Shown one piece after another: positions 1-9,720 of a DNA stretch of 64,000 bases. A program made the translations under genes and the position numbers. Location: NCBI RefSeq assembly GCF_026309355.1, contig NZ_JAPJZK010000001.1, positions 5,538,501-5,602,500 of the forward strand, read 5' to 3'. How positions within the stretch are numbered: position 1 is the stretch's first letter; each line of letters begins with the position of its first letter. The stretch is from Spartinivicinus marinus (GTDB taxonomy: Bacteria > Pseudomonadota > Gammaproteobacteria > Pseudomonadales > Zooshikellaceae). The notes under the pieces are model-generated. The model was not told the DNA's origin. It searched no databases and saw nothing but the letters and a program-made list of their open reading frames with translations.

Positions 1-1600
1 CAAATCGGGCGATGCCTGTCATGGCGGATAATAAAGTCGCATCAGAAAATGGTTTGGGGGGCTGGGTCATTCGTTCGGCTAACTCGCCTTTAATACACTG
101 GACCACATCGCCTTTTTTTAAGTTAGGTAATTTCTGCTGTGCTTCTTGATCGTGGTTGTTGTCATCGCCTTTAATTTCACTACTTTGTTCCTTGAGGTTA
201 TTTTGATTGTTTAGTTTATCGTTTGCTTTGCCATTATTTTTAGTAAATAGCTTTTTCCAGCCTAAATCTACCGTTTGTCTTGCTGTAGCAATAAACTGTC
301 CACCACTGATTTCTATTTCTATTCTTCGATCATCGTATTGCCAAGCAGGGTAAAACTGCGCGAGGTACTGTTTGGCGATTAACTCATAGATTTGTAACTC
401 GATTTTAGATAAACGACTGGGGTCGAGCTTTCGTTCTGTGGGGATGATGGCATGATGTGCCTCTACCTTTTTATCGTTCCACGCTTTGCTTTTTAAGGAT
501 AAATCAGCCTCAGCGACTGCTTTTCGTAGTGGAACGCATACTTGATTAATAGCGGCAGTGACAGTATGTATTTGGTTGAAGTGTTCTCTAGGTAAATAAC
601 GACAGTCTGAACGCGGGTAGGTAATCAGTTTATGTTTTTCGTATAAGTCCTGACAGGTACTCAACACCTGTTGGGCATTTAAGCCGAAACGATTGGCTGC
701 ATCAATTTGTAAAGCCGATAAATTATAGGGGAGGGGAGCCGCTTGTTGTTTACGTTTTTTGGTTGCAGCGGTAATCAGCCCTGGTTGGCCAGTAATCCGC
801 TTGACGACAGTTTCAGCCAGCTTTTTGGATAGAACTCGTCCTTCTTCATCTTGATAAGGCTGGCAGGCTTCGCTGGGTTGCCATTTGGCTCTAAATTGTT
901 CACCTTTTTCTGTTTTTAGTAGTGCAAATACTTCGTAGTAGGGCTTTGGCTCAAAGTTTTCGATGGTTTGATCGCGCCGAACCACTAAACCTAATAAGGG
1001 GGTTTGTACTCGGCCAACTGAAAGTACCCCTTGATAGCCCGCTTTTCTGCCTTGGATAGAGCACACCCGACTCATATTAATACCATAAAGCCAGTCGGCC
1101 CTGGCACGGGCTAGAGCAGACGTCGCAAGGGGGATAAAGTCACGGTTATCCCGTAAATTGGCCAGGGCTCTTCGAACTGAATTTGGGTTTAAGTCACTGA
1201 TTAGACAGCGTTGGATGCTAGCTCGTTTTGCTGCTGAAACACCAATAAAGTTAATGACTTCATCGACCAAAATCTGACCTTCTCGATCGGGATCGCCAGC
1301 ATGGATGAGTTGGTCTGCTTGTTTTATTAATTTGCGTAAGACACCCAGCTGCTTTTTAGTTTTTGCTTTGGGAGTTAGTTGCCACTGTTCTGGAATAATT
1401 GGTAAGTGCTCCAGCTTCCAATGTTTATAGGCAGGGTCATAGACATCAGGTTGTGCTTGTTCAAGTAAGTGACCAATACACCAACTGACGTAATCACCAT
1501 TGCCGACCTGAATATAACCATCCCCTTTTTGGTGGGGCTTGGGGAGTACATCGGCAATGGCTCTGCCTAAACTGGGTTTTTCGGCAATAAACAAACGCAT
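1..1600 (-). CDS. topB: DNA topoisomerase III, 5' part (cut by window start)
   Basis: Type IA topoisomerase that breaks and passes single strands and decatenates replication intermediates. The minus-strand frame is open from ATG 1600 to the window edge and gives about 533 residues; the C-terminus lies outside. It begins [20 protein letters not shown], the TOPRIM start. The acidic triad GDPDREG places Asp103, Asp105 and Glu107. The active-site motif [13 protein letters not shown] puts the catalytic tyrosine at residue 328, the same position I recall for E. coli TopB. The window edge falls in the later core, so the C-terminal DNA-binding tail cannot be judged. The start codon lies in one arm of a perfect inverted repeat (see 1597-1636). 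The gene is real and apparently intact as far as it can be seen. Confidence 0.95.
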   Translation of the reverse strand, partial: MRLFIAEKPSLGRAIADVLPKPHQKGDGYIQVGNGDYVSWCIGHLLEQAQPDVYDPAYKHWKLEHLPIIPEQWQLTPKAKTKKQLGVLRKLIKQADQLIHAGDPDREGQILVDEVINFIGVSAAKRASIQRCLISDLNPNSVRRALANLRDNRDFIPLATSALARARADWLYGINMSRVCSIQGRKAGYQGVLSVGRVQTPLLGLVVRRDQTIENFEPKPYYEVFALLKTEKGEQFRAKWQPSEACQPYQDEEGRVLSKKLAETVVKRITGQPGLITAATKKRKQQAAPLPYNLSALQIDAANRFGLNAQQVLSTCQDLYEKHKLITYPRSDCRYLPREHFNQIHTVTAAINQVCVPLRKAVAEADLSLKSKAWNDKKVEAHHAIIPTERKLDPSRLSKIELQIYELIAKQYLAQFYPAWQYDDRRIEIEISGGQFIATARQTVDLGWKKLFTKNNGKANDKLNNQNNLKEQSSEIKGDDNNHDQEAQQKLPNLKKGDVVQCIKGELAERMTQPPKPFSDATLLSAMTGIARF

Positions 1601-1636
1601 ACTGTATTCTTGCTACTGTGATTCCATACAGTATGC
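1597..1636 (-). promoter_or_regulatory. Inverted repeat enclosing the topB start codon
   Basis: GCATACTGTAT at 1597-1607 and ATACAGTATGC at 1626-1636 form a perfect 11-bp inverted repeat with an 18-nt spacer. On the topB mRNA the AUG (1600-1598) falls inside the 3' arm, so a hairpin would cover the start codon. The spacer contains only a weak AAGA as possible ribosome binding site. It could act as an mRNA hairpin limiting translation or as a DNA operator; nothing in the sequence decides between them. Confidence 0.5.
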
Positions 1637-1763
1637 TAACAGGTTGTTGAGGAGGCGCCAACTTTTCTAGAAGCAGTTTGTACTAGTCTACATAGACATT
1701 GAGAGCTATCAAACCAAACGGCTTCTAGCATTGAACGTCAGCAACTTTCAATGAAGGGTTGTG

Positions 1764-2534
1764 TCATGGACGATACTTACCATCAATACTATCTGTTAGC
1801 ATTTTATCGTAAGCACCAGAGCTTTTGATTTTTGCCAAGCCTTCATTAAATTTTTTGATAAGCTCTTCACTATTGGCTACTTTTTTGCTGAGAATTAAAT
1901 GGTAGCTGGTTTCTCGTAATGGTTTAGGGTGATTGGTTAAAAGTTTACCTGAAGCTTCGTCTAATTTATCAGCGATTAATGCATAGCCTACTTCTAAGGT
2001 GGCAGGGAATAAATCAATACGGCCTGCGGCTAATTTTTTTAAGCTAGTCTCATCTTTGGCTGTCCGTGCAACGTTGATGAGTTTATCCGCTTCAGCCTTA
2101 GCAAATGCATCGCCATAACTGTATCCAATCGATGCGCCAATTTTGTATTTGCTTAAGTCTTTCATTGTGCTCCAGTCAAACTGAAGGTCTTTCCGATGAA
2201 AAAACACTTCTTTAAGTTCGATAACGGTATCGCTAAATACAAACTCTGCTTCCCTGTCTGGGTTTTTAGTCCAAACCACTGACCCTGCCCACTTTTTACC
2301 TTCTTGTGCCTCTTTAAATGCTCGTTTCCAGGGAAAAAAGCCATATTCAACGGTTACCCCAGATTGTTTAAAGGCTTCGGTAACAATATGAGAAATAAGC
2401 CCATGGTGTTTATATTCTTTCGATAAATAAGGTGGCCACTCACCGTTGGTTAATTTTAGGGTATCGGCAGCCGACACCGTTGCTCCTGTTAAGCAAGTGA
2501 TTAATAGCATGCACTGGATAAATGAGCGGAACAT
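1764..2534 (-). CDS. Periplasmic solute-binding protein, family 3 (orphan)
   Basis: A 256-residue secreted protein of the SBP_bac_3 type, the class that binds polar amino acids and similar small ligands in the periplasm. Residues 1-22 are a signal peptide with a hydrophobic core ending at VSA-A. The mature part opens with LKLTNGEWPPYLSKE, typical of this family, and contains the later segment IGASIGYSYGDAF seen at the inter-lobe region. No permease or ATPase gene is adjacent, so it is an orphan, as is common for such proteins in marine gammaproteobacteria. It could serve a distant ABC transporter or be a sensor-type binding protein. The ligand cannot be read from the sequence. Confidence 0.85.
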   Translation of the reverse strand: MFRSFIQCMLLITCLTGATVSAADTLKLTNGEWPPYLSKEYKHHGLISHIVTEAFKQSGVTVEYGFFPWKRAFKEAQEGKKWAGSVVWTKNPDREAEFVFSDTVIELKEVFFHRKDLQFDWSTMKDLSKYKIGASIGYSYGDAFAKAEADKLINVARTAKDETSLKKLAAGRIDLFPATLEVGYALIADKLDEASGKLLTNHPKPLRETSYHLILSKKVANSEELIKKFNEGLAKIKSSGAYDKMLTDSIDGKYRP

Positions 2535-2587
2535 GGTTGCTACTCCTACTTCTCAATAACTGGCGTTTCAATAAGTTTAGCAACTTT

Positions 2588-3256
2588 TTATGGTTGGCTA
2601 GGGGTAAGTAGCACTAACATTCCTAATACTGGGCTATCGACATAATAAATTTGGTTGGGCTTGAGTAGCTGTTGCTGGCGTAAATGAAAATTTCGGCTAA
2701 TTTGGTATTCCGTTTGTTCCGGTCCGGCTTTTACTAAGTGGTTTGGATTAATATATGTCCGCTGGTGAGGTTGCACAGGGTCGAATTCTCGCCACCAAAA
2801 ATCAAGCGTGAGGCGCAGCTCTTTATCTGCCAATAGGCCAACACTGCCAACTAGCTCGTGGTGTTCACCATATTGTCCTCCGGCTTTTAACAGGGTAGGA
2901 GATGGAGCGGGTGAGGTTTGAATGGGCTGCTGCCAACTGGAATAAAATAAAACATTATATTTATTACTTTGCTGAAGCTTTTGCAAGCTATCCTTCAATT
3001 GGTTGGTGTGTGTAGTACTTAATCGCTCAATATCATTAACGGTAATGGTGGGTGGGTTGATAAGTTTAGCAAAAGGGTTCAGTCGAACAGGAGGCCACCA
3101 ACGATCATCAGATAGAGTTTCATGCTGAAAAACGATCATTTCCACTTGAAAAGGTTGCTTTGTAAAATGATTTTCCTGGGCAATTGAGTAGCAGGCGCTC
3201 AACAGGATAAAAACTGTGCTTACTAAATGAATCACCAGTCGGGTTTTATTAACCAT
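2588..3256 (-). CDS. CsiV-like secreted protein
   Basis: A 222-residue exported protein resembling the CsiV family (peptidoglycan-binding protein named in Vibrio). A signal peptide covers about residues 1-26 (hydrophobic segment then YSIAQE). The mature protein carries the family hallmark FQVEMIVFQHE followed by DDRWWPP, then a region of alternating beta segments and near the C-terminus SPVLGMLVLLTP. From memory, a member of this family sits next to mfd in Pseudomonas, which agrees with the downstream neighbour here. The gene is on the same strand as mfd, 163 bp after it, with a hairpin element in the gap, so it may be the last gene of an mfd transcript. The family assignment rests on motif recognition and position. 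Confidence 0.75.
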   Translation of the reverse strand: MVNKTRLVIHLVSTVFILLSACYSIAQENHFTKQPFQVEMIVFQHETLSDDRWWPPVRLNPFAKLINPPTITVNDIERLSTTHTNQLKDSLQKLQQSNKYNVLFYSSWQQPIQTSPAPSPTLLKAGGQYGEHHELVGSVGLLADKELRLTLDFWWREFDPVQPHQRTYINPNHLVKAGPEQTEYQISRNFHLRQQQLLKPNQIYYVDSPVLGMLVLLTPSQP

Positions 3257-3326
3257 TTAGCATTCCTTGCTGAATAGGGTATTGAAGCCTTGGAACTTTT
3301 CTACAGGGTTACCACAAATGCTAGCG

Positions 3327-3357
3327 GATATGGAATAACAGGGCATTCTTCCATATC
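3327..3357. repeat. Short hairpin element related to the 53.6-kb repeat
   Basis: GATATGGAA (3327-3335) and TTCCATATC (3349-3357) form a perfect 9-bp inverted repeat around a 13-nt loop containing AACAGGGCATTC. The left 24 bases match the left arm of the element at 53581 at 19 of 24 positions (shared core ATAACAGGG followed by TTCT). It lies between mfd and the csiV-like gene. It looks like an internally deleted or solo copy of the larger element; no T-run follows on either strand, so it is not a typical terminator. Confidence 0.55.
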
Positions 3358-3419
3358 AGACACTAGACTTACTTTCTAGCCCAACGCTAACTACACTTAC
3401 ACTTATTTAATTATAGCCC

Positions 3420-6400
3420 TCATGCCGCAGGTTTTAATTCATTTAATAATCTTTCTGTGTATTTCAATCGTTGGTCAGGCTCATCCATGGTTTCAAAGTA
3501 TTTCAGGATAGTGGCGCCTTCCAAACGGTAGCGTTGTGGTTGATTTTGCACCATTTTAACAATGGTTAATGGGTCGATTCTCGCCTCGGCAGAGAATTCC
3601 AGTCTACCCACTTCAGCCCCTACATCGATTTTTTCAACACCTATTTCTGAGGCTTGTAATTTAAGTTGAGTAATACGGAATAAATGCTTGGTAGCGTCAG
3701 GTAATAAACCAAAACGGTCAATCAACTCCACTTGTAGTTCATCCAGTTCTGATTCGGATGTGGCATTAGCAATCCGCTTATACATTATCAGTCGGGTATG
3801 GACATCATGAATATATTCATCGGGAATTAATGCTGGTAACCGGAGATTAACTTCTGGGCCCTGGTCTAATGGTTTATCTAAATTAGGAGTTTTACCTTGC
3901 TGAATCGCCTTAACGGCACGGTTGAGCATTTCCATATAAAGGGAAAAGCCTATAGACTGAATTTGTCCACTTTGCTCTTCACCTAATAATTCACCCGCCC
4001 CCCGTATTTCTAAGTCATGGGTAGCCAGGGTAAATCCAGCACCTAACTCTTGGGCATTGGCAATGGCTTCTAACCGTTTGGTGGCATCTGCCGTCATATT
4101 TTTCTTGGAGGATGGGGTAAGTAAATAAGCATAGGCTTGGTGATGGGAGCGTCCTACTCGTCCCCTTAATTGATGCAACTGCGCTAAGCCGAATTTATCA
4201 GCCCGGTCGATGATAATCGTATTGGCATTGGGAATATCAATACCGGTTTCAATAATCGTAGTGCAGACTAATACATTGTAGCGTTTATGGTAAAAGTCTG
4301 ACATGACTTGCTCTAATTCGCGCTCGCGCATTTGACCATGACCAATGGATATTCGGGCCTCTGGTACTAATTCTGCAAGCTCGGCAGCAGTTTTTTCGAT
4401 AGTTTTGACTTCATTATGCAGATAATACACCTGTCCACCACGTAATAACTCCCGCAAAATCGCTTCTTTAGTCACGGTTTTATCAGCAGGGCGTACAAAG
4501 GTTTTAACAGATAAACGGCGGGCGGGGGGCGTCGCAATAATCGACAGATCGCGCATACCAGCAATAGACATATTTAAGGTTCGGGGAATGGGGGTGGCGG
4601 TTAAAGTTAAAATGTCCACTTCTGAGCGGAGGGCTTTTAACTTATCTTTTTGTCGCACCCCAAACCGGTGTTCCTCGTCAATAATTAATAACCCAAGGGC
4701 TTTAAAATTAAGGTCACTTTGCAGTAGTTTGTGGGTGCCGATGAGAATATCTACTTTACCTTCTGCTACATGCTGCTGAACCACTTGAGTTTCTTTGCTG
4801 GTTTTAAAGCGAGAAATCACTTCTACATTCACTGGCCAGTCAGCAAAGCGGTCTTTAAAACTCTCATAATGCTGTTGGGCTAGTAGGGTAGTAGGGACCA
4901 AAACCGCGACTTGTTTTTGGCTTTGTACGGCTAAAAAAGCCGCGCGCATGGCTACTTCTGTTTTACCAAATCCCACATCACCACACACTAAACGATCCAT
5001 AGGCTGTTTGGCGGTCATATCTTTTACAACCGCTTCAATAGCTGCTTGTTGGTCAGGGGTTTCTTCAAATGGGAAGCCAGCACAGAACATATCATAGTTA
5101 TCATCGGGGTTACTAAAAGTAAAACCTTTTCGTGCCGCACGGCGGGCGTAAATATCCAATAACTCAGCTGCTACATCTCGCGCTTTTTCGGCAGCTTTAC
5201 GTTTGGCTTGGCTCCACTTATCCGTACCGAGTTTATGAAGAGGGGCTAATGCATCATCGGCACCGGTATAACGACTGATTAGGTGTAATGAGGAAACTGG
5301 CACATACAATTTTGCTTCACTGGCATATTCCAGCATTAAAAACTCAGCGTCTTGGTTGTCAATGTTAAGCTTTTCTAGGCCTCGATAGCGTCCAACACCA
5401 TGGTCAATATGCACGACAGGTGCACCAATGCGAAGCTCTGTCAGGTTTTTAATAATTTGATCAGACTGATCCTGGGTTTTCTTCCGGCGTCGCCGTTGCA
5501 TTACCCGTTGGCCAAACAGGGTGGTTTCAGCAATCACCACTAAACCGGGTTGGTTGAGCCAAAGGCTATTTTCAATAGGAGCAATGGTAATTCCAACAGC
5601 CTGCTCACTCACCATAAACTGGTGTAAATTGTCGTATTGTTCAGGGCGACAGTTAATTTTGGTTAACAGCTCTAGTAAGGTTTCTCGGCGTCCGGCTGAT
5701 TCAGCACAAAATAAAATTTTGCTGGTTTGCTGCTCCAGCATAAAGGTTTGCAAGCTGGCTAATGGTTGTTCAGCACGGGCATCCACGGGCAGGCTAGGGA
5801 CTGGATTAATAGGTAAGTTGAGATGACCCGCTTTATCAGCCGCTGTCGTATCTGCCAGTACCACTCGAGGAAAGCTTTTTAATTTATGATTTAATTCTTC
5901 AACAGGTACAAATACTTGATGGGGAGGTAGAATAGGCCTTTCTGGATCATAACGACGGTTTTCAAATCGTTCGTTGGCATCTTGCCAAAATCGTTGGATA
6001 GCGGGTTCAATCTGGTCAGTGGTAATGACCAAGGTATCTTTGGGTAAGTAATCAAATAATAAGGCGCATTGTTCAAAAAACAGTGCCAAGTAGTATTCAA
6101 TCCCTGCTGGGCTAAGCCCTTGTTTCACATCTTTATAAATAGGGCATTGACGAAAATCCACATCAAATGTATCCCGAAACCGTTGCATAAATGTTGCAAT
6201 GGCTTCTTTGGTGAGTGGAAACTCTTTAGCCGGCAGCAGTTGTATTTTGTCAACTGTCTGGTGAGAGCGCTGGGTTTCAGGATCGAAAGTTCGAAGAGTA
6301 TCTACCTCGTCATCAAATAAGTCTATCCGATAAGGCACTTGACTCCCCATTGGGAAGATATCAATCAACGCGCCACGAATGGCAAATTCACCATGTTCAT

Positions 6401-6899
6401 AGACGGTATCAACACAACGGTAGCCTGCCTGTTCCAGCACTTGACGCTGCTGGTCCAAGTCCATTCGGTCTCCTTTACTGATGACCAGACTATTGCCGTG
6501 TAAATAATGCTGAGGGGTGAGGCGATGCATCAGGGTGGTAATGGGCACAATTAACACCCCACGACTGATGGTAGGTAGTCGATAAAGGGTCAGTAACCGC
6601 TGAGAGATAATATCCTGGTGGGGAGAAAAACTGTCGTAGGGAAGGGTCTCCCAGTCGGGGAAGTTTAGGATATCGATATCATCCCGGTGCTTGAGAAAGA
6701 ACCGCAACTCTTGTTCTAATTGATCAGCCGCCGCCGAGTTGGGAGTAATCATTAAACTGAGGGAGTCATGTTGCAAGCAAGCTTGGCTTAATGCCAGCCC
6801 CATACCTGCACCAGAAAGCGACCCCCACACCCGCCGATCACCTGCCTTGCGGGGTAAGTCAATAGCCAATAATTGTCTTGTATCGTTCATGAAACGCAT
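3420..6899 (-). CDS. mfd: Transcription-repair coupling factor Mfd
   Basis: An 1159-residue ATP-dependent translocase that removes stalled RNA polymerase at DNA lesions and recruits UvrA. Length matches the family (about 1150). The N-terminal UvrB-like modules are followed near residue 480 by the RNA polymerase interaction domain (start ELRIGAPVVHIDHGVGRY), then the helicase core with Walker A GDVGFGKTEVA, the DEEHRF box, TATPIPRTL and QLRGRVGRS. The C-terminal TRCF domain ends NELKPAA. A second in-frame ATG lies 9 bases inside the chosen start; neither has a clear ribosome binding site. The neighbours (csiV-like gene and GAPDH-nqr) match the Pseudomonas order. Confidence 0.97.
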   Translation of the reverse strand: MRFMNDTRQLLAIDLPRKAGDRRVWGSLSGAGMGLALSQACLQHDSLSLMITPNSAAADQLEQELRFFLKHRDDIDILNFPDWETLPYDSFSPHQDIISQRLLTLYRLPTISRGVLIVPITTLMHRLTPQHYLHGNSLVISKGDRMDLDQQRQVLEQAGYRCVDTVYEHGEFAIRGALIDIFPMGSQVPYRIDLFDDEVDTLRTFDPETQRSHQTVDKIQLLPAKEFPLTKEAIATFMQRFRDTFDVDFRQCPIYKDVKQGLSPAGIEYYLALFFEQCALLFDYLPKDTLVITTDQIEPAIQRFWQDANERFENRRYDPERPILPPHQVFVPVEELNHKLKSFPRVVLADTTAADKAGHLNLPINPVPSLPVDARAEQPLASLQTFMLEQQTSKILFCAESAGRRETLLELLTKINCRPEQYDNLHQFMVSEQAVGITIAPIENSLWLNQPGLVVIAETTLFGQRVMQRRRRKKTQDQSDQIIKNLTELRIGAPVVHIDHGVGRYRGLEKLNIDNQDAEFLMLEYASEAKLYVPVSSLHLISRYTGADDALAPLHKLGTDKWSQAKRKAAEKARDVAAELLDIYARRAARKGFTFSNPDDNYDMFCAGFPFEETPDQQAAIEAVVKDMTAKQPMDRLVCGDVGFGKTEVAMRAAFLAVQSQKQVAVLVPTTLLAQQHYESFKDRFADWPVNVEVISRFKTSKETQVVQQHVAEGKVDILIGTHKLLQSDLNFKALGLLIIDEEHRFGVRQKDKLKALRSEVDILTLTATPIPRTLNMSIAGMRDLSIIATPPARRLSVKTFVRPADKTVTKEAILRELLRGGQVYYLHNEVKTIEKTAAELAELVPEARISIGHGQMRERELEQVMSDFYHKRYNVLVCTTIIETGIDIPNANTIIIDRADKFGLAQLHQLRGRVGRSHHQAYAYLLTPSSKKNMTADATKRLEAIANAQELGAGFTLATHDLEIRGAGELLGEEQSGQIQSIGFSLYMEMLNRAVKAIQQGKTPNLDKPLDQGPEVNLRLPALIPDEYIHDVHTRLIMYKRIANATSESELDELQVELIDRFGLLPDATKHLFRITQLKLQASEIGVEKIDVGAEVGRLEFSAEARIDPLTIVKMVQNQPQRYRLEGATILKYFETMDEPDQRLKYTERLLNELKPAA

Positions 6900-7153
6900 C
6901 TGCTAGCAAAAAATCCAATTGGGCAGATTTTAGCTTGGATGGGGGGGAGATGAAACCTCTGACAATGATGAAACGTAGGGGGGCACTTTGTATTGATGGC
7001 TGGTTTAGGGCTAACATACATAGCTTTGAGCGAGCGAATAATGGTGAGGCAACAGAAACTTATGACTTATGAAGTATAAGAAGTGTAGGTGAAAAAAATA
7101 ATGAGTGGCGGCCATAAAAACAATATAAATAAAAAAGAGACTGATGAATTATT

Positions 7154-8167
7154 ATGACTAAGATAATTTTCATAATAACACTACTGATAGGCAGTATTTT
7201 GTATATTATGAATGCTTCATGGCTAGCTGATAAAGGTAATGGCGGTTTTTACCTGCTTGCGCATCGGGGAGTATACCAAAATTATGATAGAACCAATTTA
7301 GCAAAGGATGAGTGCACTGTTAACCGCATCAGTAAACCAACCCATCACTATATAGAAAATACAATATTGGCTATATCGAAAGCATTTGAGTATAAAGCGG
7401 ATACTGTAGAAATAGATATACATCCTACAAAAGATGGTGAGTTTGTTGTATTTCACGACTGGACGCTTAACTGTCGAACAAATGGGAGTGGTGTTACCAG
7501 AGAACAGACTCTCAAATACTTAAAAACATTAGATGTTGGTTATAACTATACCTATGATGGTGGAAAAAACTATCCTTTTAGAGGAGTGGGAGTAGGGTTG
7601 ATGCCAACACTAAAACAAGTAATTGAAGCATTTCCCAATAAAAAATTTCTTATCAATATAAAAAGTAATGACCCTCAAGAAGCAGAGTTATTAGCACAGT
7701 ATCTTAAGCTTGATGATAAGAAAAGAGCGAATAATCTAAGTATTTATGGCGGAGAAAAGGCAGTTGATAAATTAGCACGTGATTATCCTTGGCTTAAAAC
7801 TTTTACTAAGAAGCGTGTAAAGCGATGTTTGAAAGAATATATATTGGTTGGTTGGGCTGGCATTATTACAGAGCAATGTAAAAATACAACATTACTTGTA
7901 CCGATTAATTATGCCAACTATTTATGGGGGTGGCCTAACAGATTTAAAGAGAGAATGGATAGCGTTGGAACAGATTATTATTTAGTTGGACCATACAATC
8001 CAGATACGCCAACTAATGGTATTCCCGGGTTTAATACTATTGAATATATAAAAGAATTACCAGAAGGTTATACTGGTGGGATATGGACAGATAAAATTGA
8101 GCTAATATCTCCCCAAATAAAACAAGTCGAGTTTGGTTTGATTGCCTTAAATAGTCAAACCAATTAG
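7154..8167 (+). CDS. Membrane-anchored glycerophosphodiester phosphodiesterase family protein
   Basis: A 337-residue GDPD-family protein predicted to hydrolyse glycerophosphodiesters to glycerol-3-phosphate and an alcohol. Residues 3-20 are a hydrophobic segment that could be a signal anchor, so the enzyme probably acts in the periplasm. Catalytic features are present: LLAHRG near residue 36, then IENT, EIDIHPTKDGEFVVFHD and RTNGSG, giving the two histidines and the Glu-x-Asp metal ligands. A 40-residue cysteine-containing insert separates HRG from ENT. The coding sequence is clearly more AT-rich than its neighbours and the ribosome binding site is weak (AAGAGA far upstream). It sits in a stretch that breaks the conserved mfd-GAPDH order, so recent acquisition is plausible. 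It is not closely similar to the second GDPD at 21645-22373. Confidence 0.8.
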   Translation: MTKIIFIITLLIGSILYIMNASWLADKGNGGFYLLAHRGVYQNYDRTNLAKDECTVNRISKPTHHYIENTILAISKAFEYKADTVEIDIHPTKDGEFVVFHDWTLNCRTNGSGVTREQTLKYLKTLDVGYNYTYDGGKNYPFRGVGVGLMPTLKQVIEAFPNKKFLINIKSNDPQEAELLAQYLKLDDKKRANNLSIYGGEKAVDKLARDYPWLKTFTKKRVKRCLKEYILVGWAGIITEQCKNTTLLVPINYANYLWGWPNRFKERMDSVGTDYYLVGPYNPDTPTNGIPGFNTIEYIKELPEGYTGGIWTDKIELISPQIKQVEFGLIALNSQTN

Positions 8168-8514
8168 TACAAATTTTCTAAACCATCGAGCAGTGAATAC
8201 GATTATTGGGACTAAATATGTGATGCGAACGGATGTAATGTATCGTGAGGGGTAATTATTTAGAAAGGTAAAGAATGAGCCCTGTAAAACAGGGCTACTT
8301 CCTCTGATTAATCACGGCTTCATCAATGAAGGCTGACATGATTGGCTAAGACAATAGCGGTTTTGCTATAACATGTATACTTTTCAGCGTTGGATTTGTG
8401 ACGCGATACATTAAACTATACTATTTCAAACGGCTGACGAGAGAAAATTGACGTTTAATTGACATAAGCAATTTGTAATAATGATGGCTTATTTCCTAAT
8501 AAGCTGGATAATTT
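8168..8514. other. Intergenic region with two small hairpins
   Basis: No gene is visible. AGCCCTG/CAGGGCT with a TAAAA loop (8278-8296) is a perfect 7-bp hairpin, and CTTCAT/ATGAAG (8318-8331) is a shorter one. The first could end transcription of the upstream GDPD gene, but it lacks a T-run. The rest is AT-rich and presumably holds the promoter of the next gene; I cannot pick convincing -35 and -10 boxes. Confidence 0.4.
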
Positions 8515-9720
8515 ATGAGAAAGGTTGTAGTTACTTGTTTCGCTCTCACTGCTCTTTCATCTACATTCGCTTACTCAGAAGAGGGTGGGTTTGACCATGT
8601 TGCTTATCGCTGTGTAACCGATAAAGCAACAGTAGTAGCCTACTTGGGCGAAGGTGGTTCATTTTCGTTAACGGCGAATGGAAAGCACATTGGTTTTGCT
8701 CGCTGGCAAAAAAATAATACTTATGTTTCTGCGGATAACTCCCTTGAAATAGAATCCTCAGGTCAAAAAGGGTTGTTGCGTTACTTAAATACACAACAAG
8801 AATATCCTTGTGATTACCTGGATTTTATTACCTATTCTGCTGTATCTGGCAGGCCAATTAAAGCGATTTCCTATGGTGGGCGGTTTCGAGCGGGGCCTGG
8901 TACTTCTTATAATCAGCCGTTCGCGCTTAACAAAATAGTACCCGTTTATTTGTTGCAAGATACAGGGGTATTTCAGCAAGCAGAAGGGGGTGGCTATCAC
9001 TGGTTTAAAGTACTGACTGCAAAAGGGGTTGCTTATAAACCCGGTGATTTTATGTGCACATTGGATGTTGCTATACCCAATATTTCTTATCATTGTAAAA
9101 CGCCTACGATTAACGATGCTAAGCAAAATGGTACGCATGCAGCTCTCAAATCAGGATTAAGCCCAAAAATATTGGATAGCCTGATTCAAACCAAAGCTAT
9201 AGTTAAAGAGAAAACTCAAGCGAGCCAGTTTAGCAGTCGTTATACCTCAATTGACGAGCAACATTGTAAAACCTTGGAAAGTGATGATCACAGTAGTGTT
9301 CAATCCTGTCCTGGCTTCACCAATATAATGGTCAATGTGACTGATTTTGACTTGCGGCAGAGTATTACCCTGATAAGAAACAACCAAGAATTTCCTTTGC
9401 ATTTCAGTGAAACTGTCAGCTCAAACTTTAGTGAGCTGGGCTCAAAAATTGAGTGGCGATTTCCGAACGATAAGCCTGATCAAGTGATGAGTATGATTGT
9501 GCGCTTGAATGTTGCCGAAAACCCTGAGCAGCCAGAAAAAAATACCTCCTATTTAGTGGTTAGTAAAATTTCGGCAAAGCAAGCCTGTGTGGTAGGAAAG
9601 ATTCCCCCGCAGCGGGATGGTTCACAAAACCGTAAAGCCCGTTTACTGGCTGATAAAGCAGCATCATTGGCATGTGTTAATTCATCTTCCCAAACCATAA
9701 ACCAATCAGTGCACAAATAG
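8515..9720 (+). CDS. Secreted cysteine-rich protein with an SH3-like segment
   Basis: A 401-residue exported protein that I do not recognise as a named family. A signal peptide covers about residues 1-20 (MRKVVVTCFALTALSSTFAYS). Near residues 119-160 the segment YGGRFRAGPGTSYNQPFAL resembles the start of bacterial SH3 domains (RxGPGTxY), which often bind cell wall. About eleven cysteines lie in the mature part, suggesting disulfides in the periplasm or outside the cell. The C-terminal third has beta-rich, low-similarity sequence. The last 44 bases overlap tail-to-tail with the DUF389 gene on the other strand. Function unknown; a role at the envelope is inference from export and the SH3-like motif. 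Confidence 0.65.
   Translation: MRKVVVTCFALTALSSTFAYSEEGGFDHVAYRCVTDKATVVAYLGEGGSFSLTANGKHIGFARWQKNNTYVSADNSLEIESSGQKGLLRYLNTQQEYPCDYLDFITYSAVSGRPIKAISYGGRFRAGPGTSYNQPFALNKIVPVYLLQDTGVFQQAEGGGYHWFKVLTAKGVAYKPGDFMCTLDVAIPNISYHCKTPTINDAKQNGTHAALKSGLSPKILDSLIQTKAIVKEKTQASQFSSRYTSIDEQHCKTLESDDHSSVQSCPGFTNIMVNVTDFDLRQSITLIRNNQEFPLHFSETVSSNFSELGSKIEWRFPNDKPDQVMSMIVRLNVAENPEQPEKNTSYLVVSKISAKQACVVGKIPPQRDGSQNRKARLLADKAASLACVNSSSQTINQSVHK

Noticed and set aside
1602-1630. Possible LexA box at topB
   Set aside because: CTGT and ACAG are present, but their spacing is far too long for a CTG-N10-CAG site.
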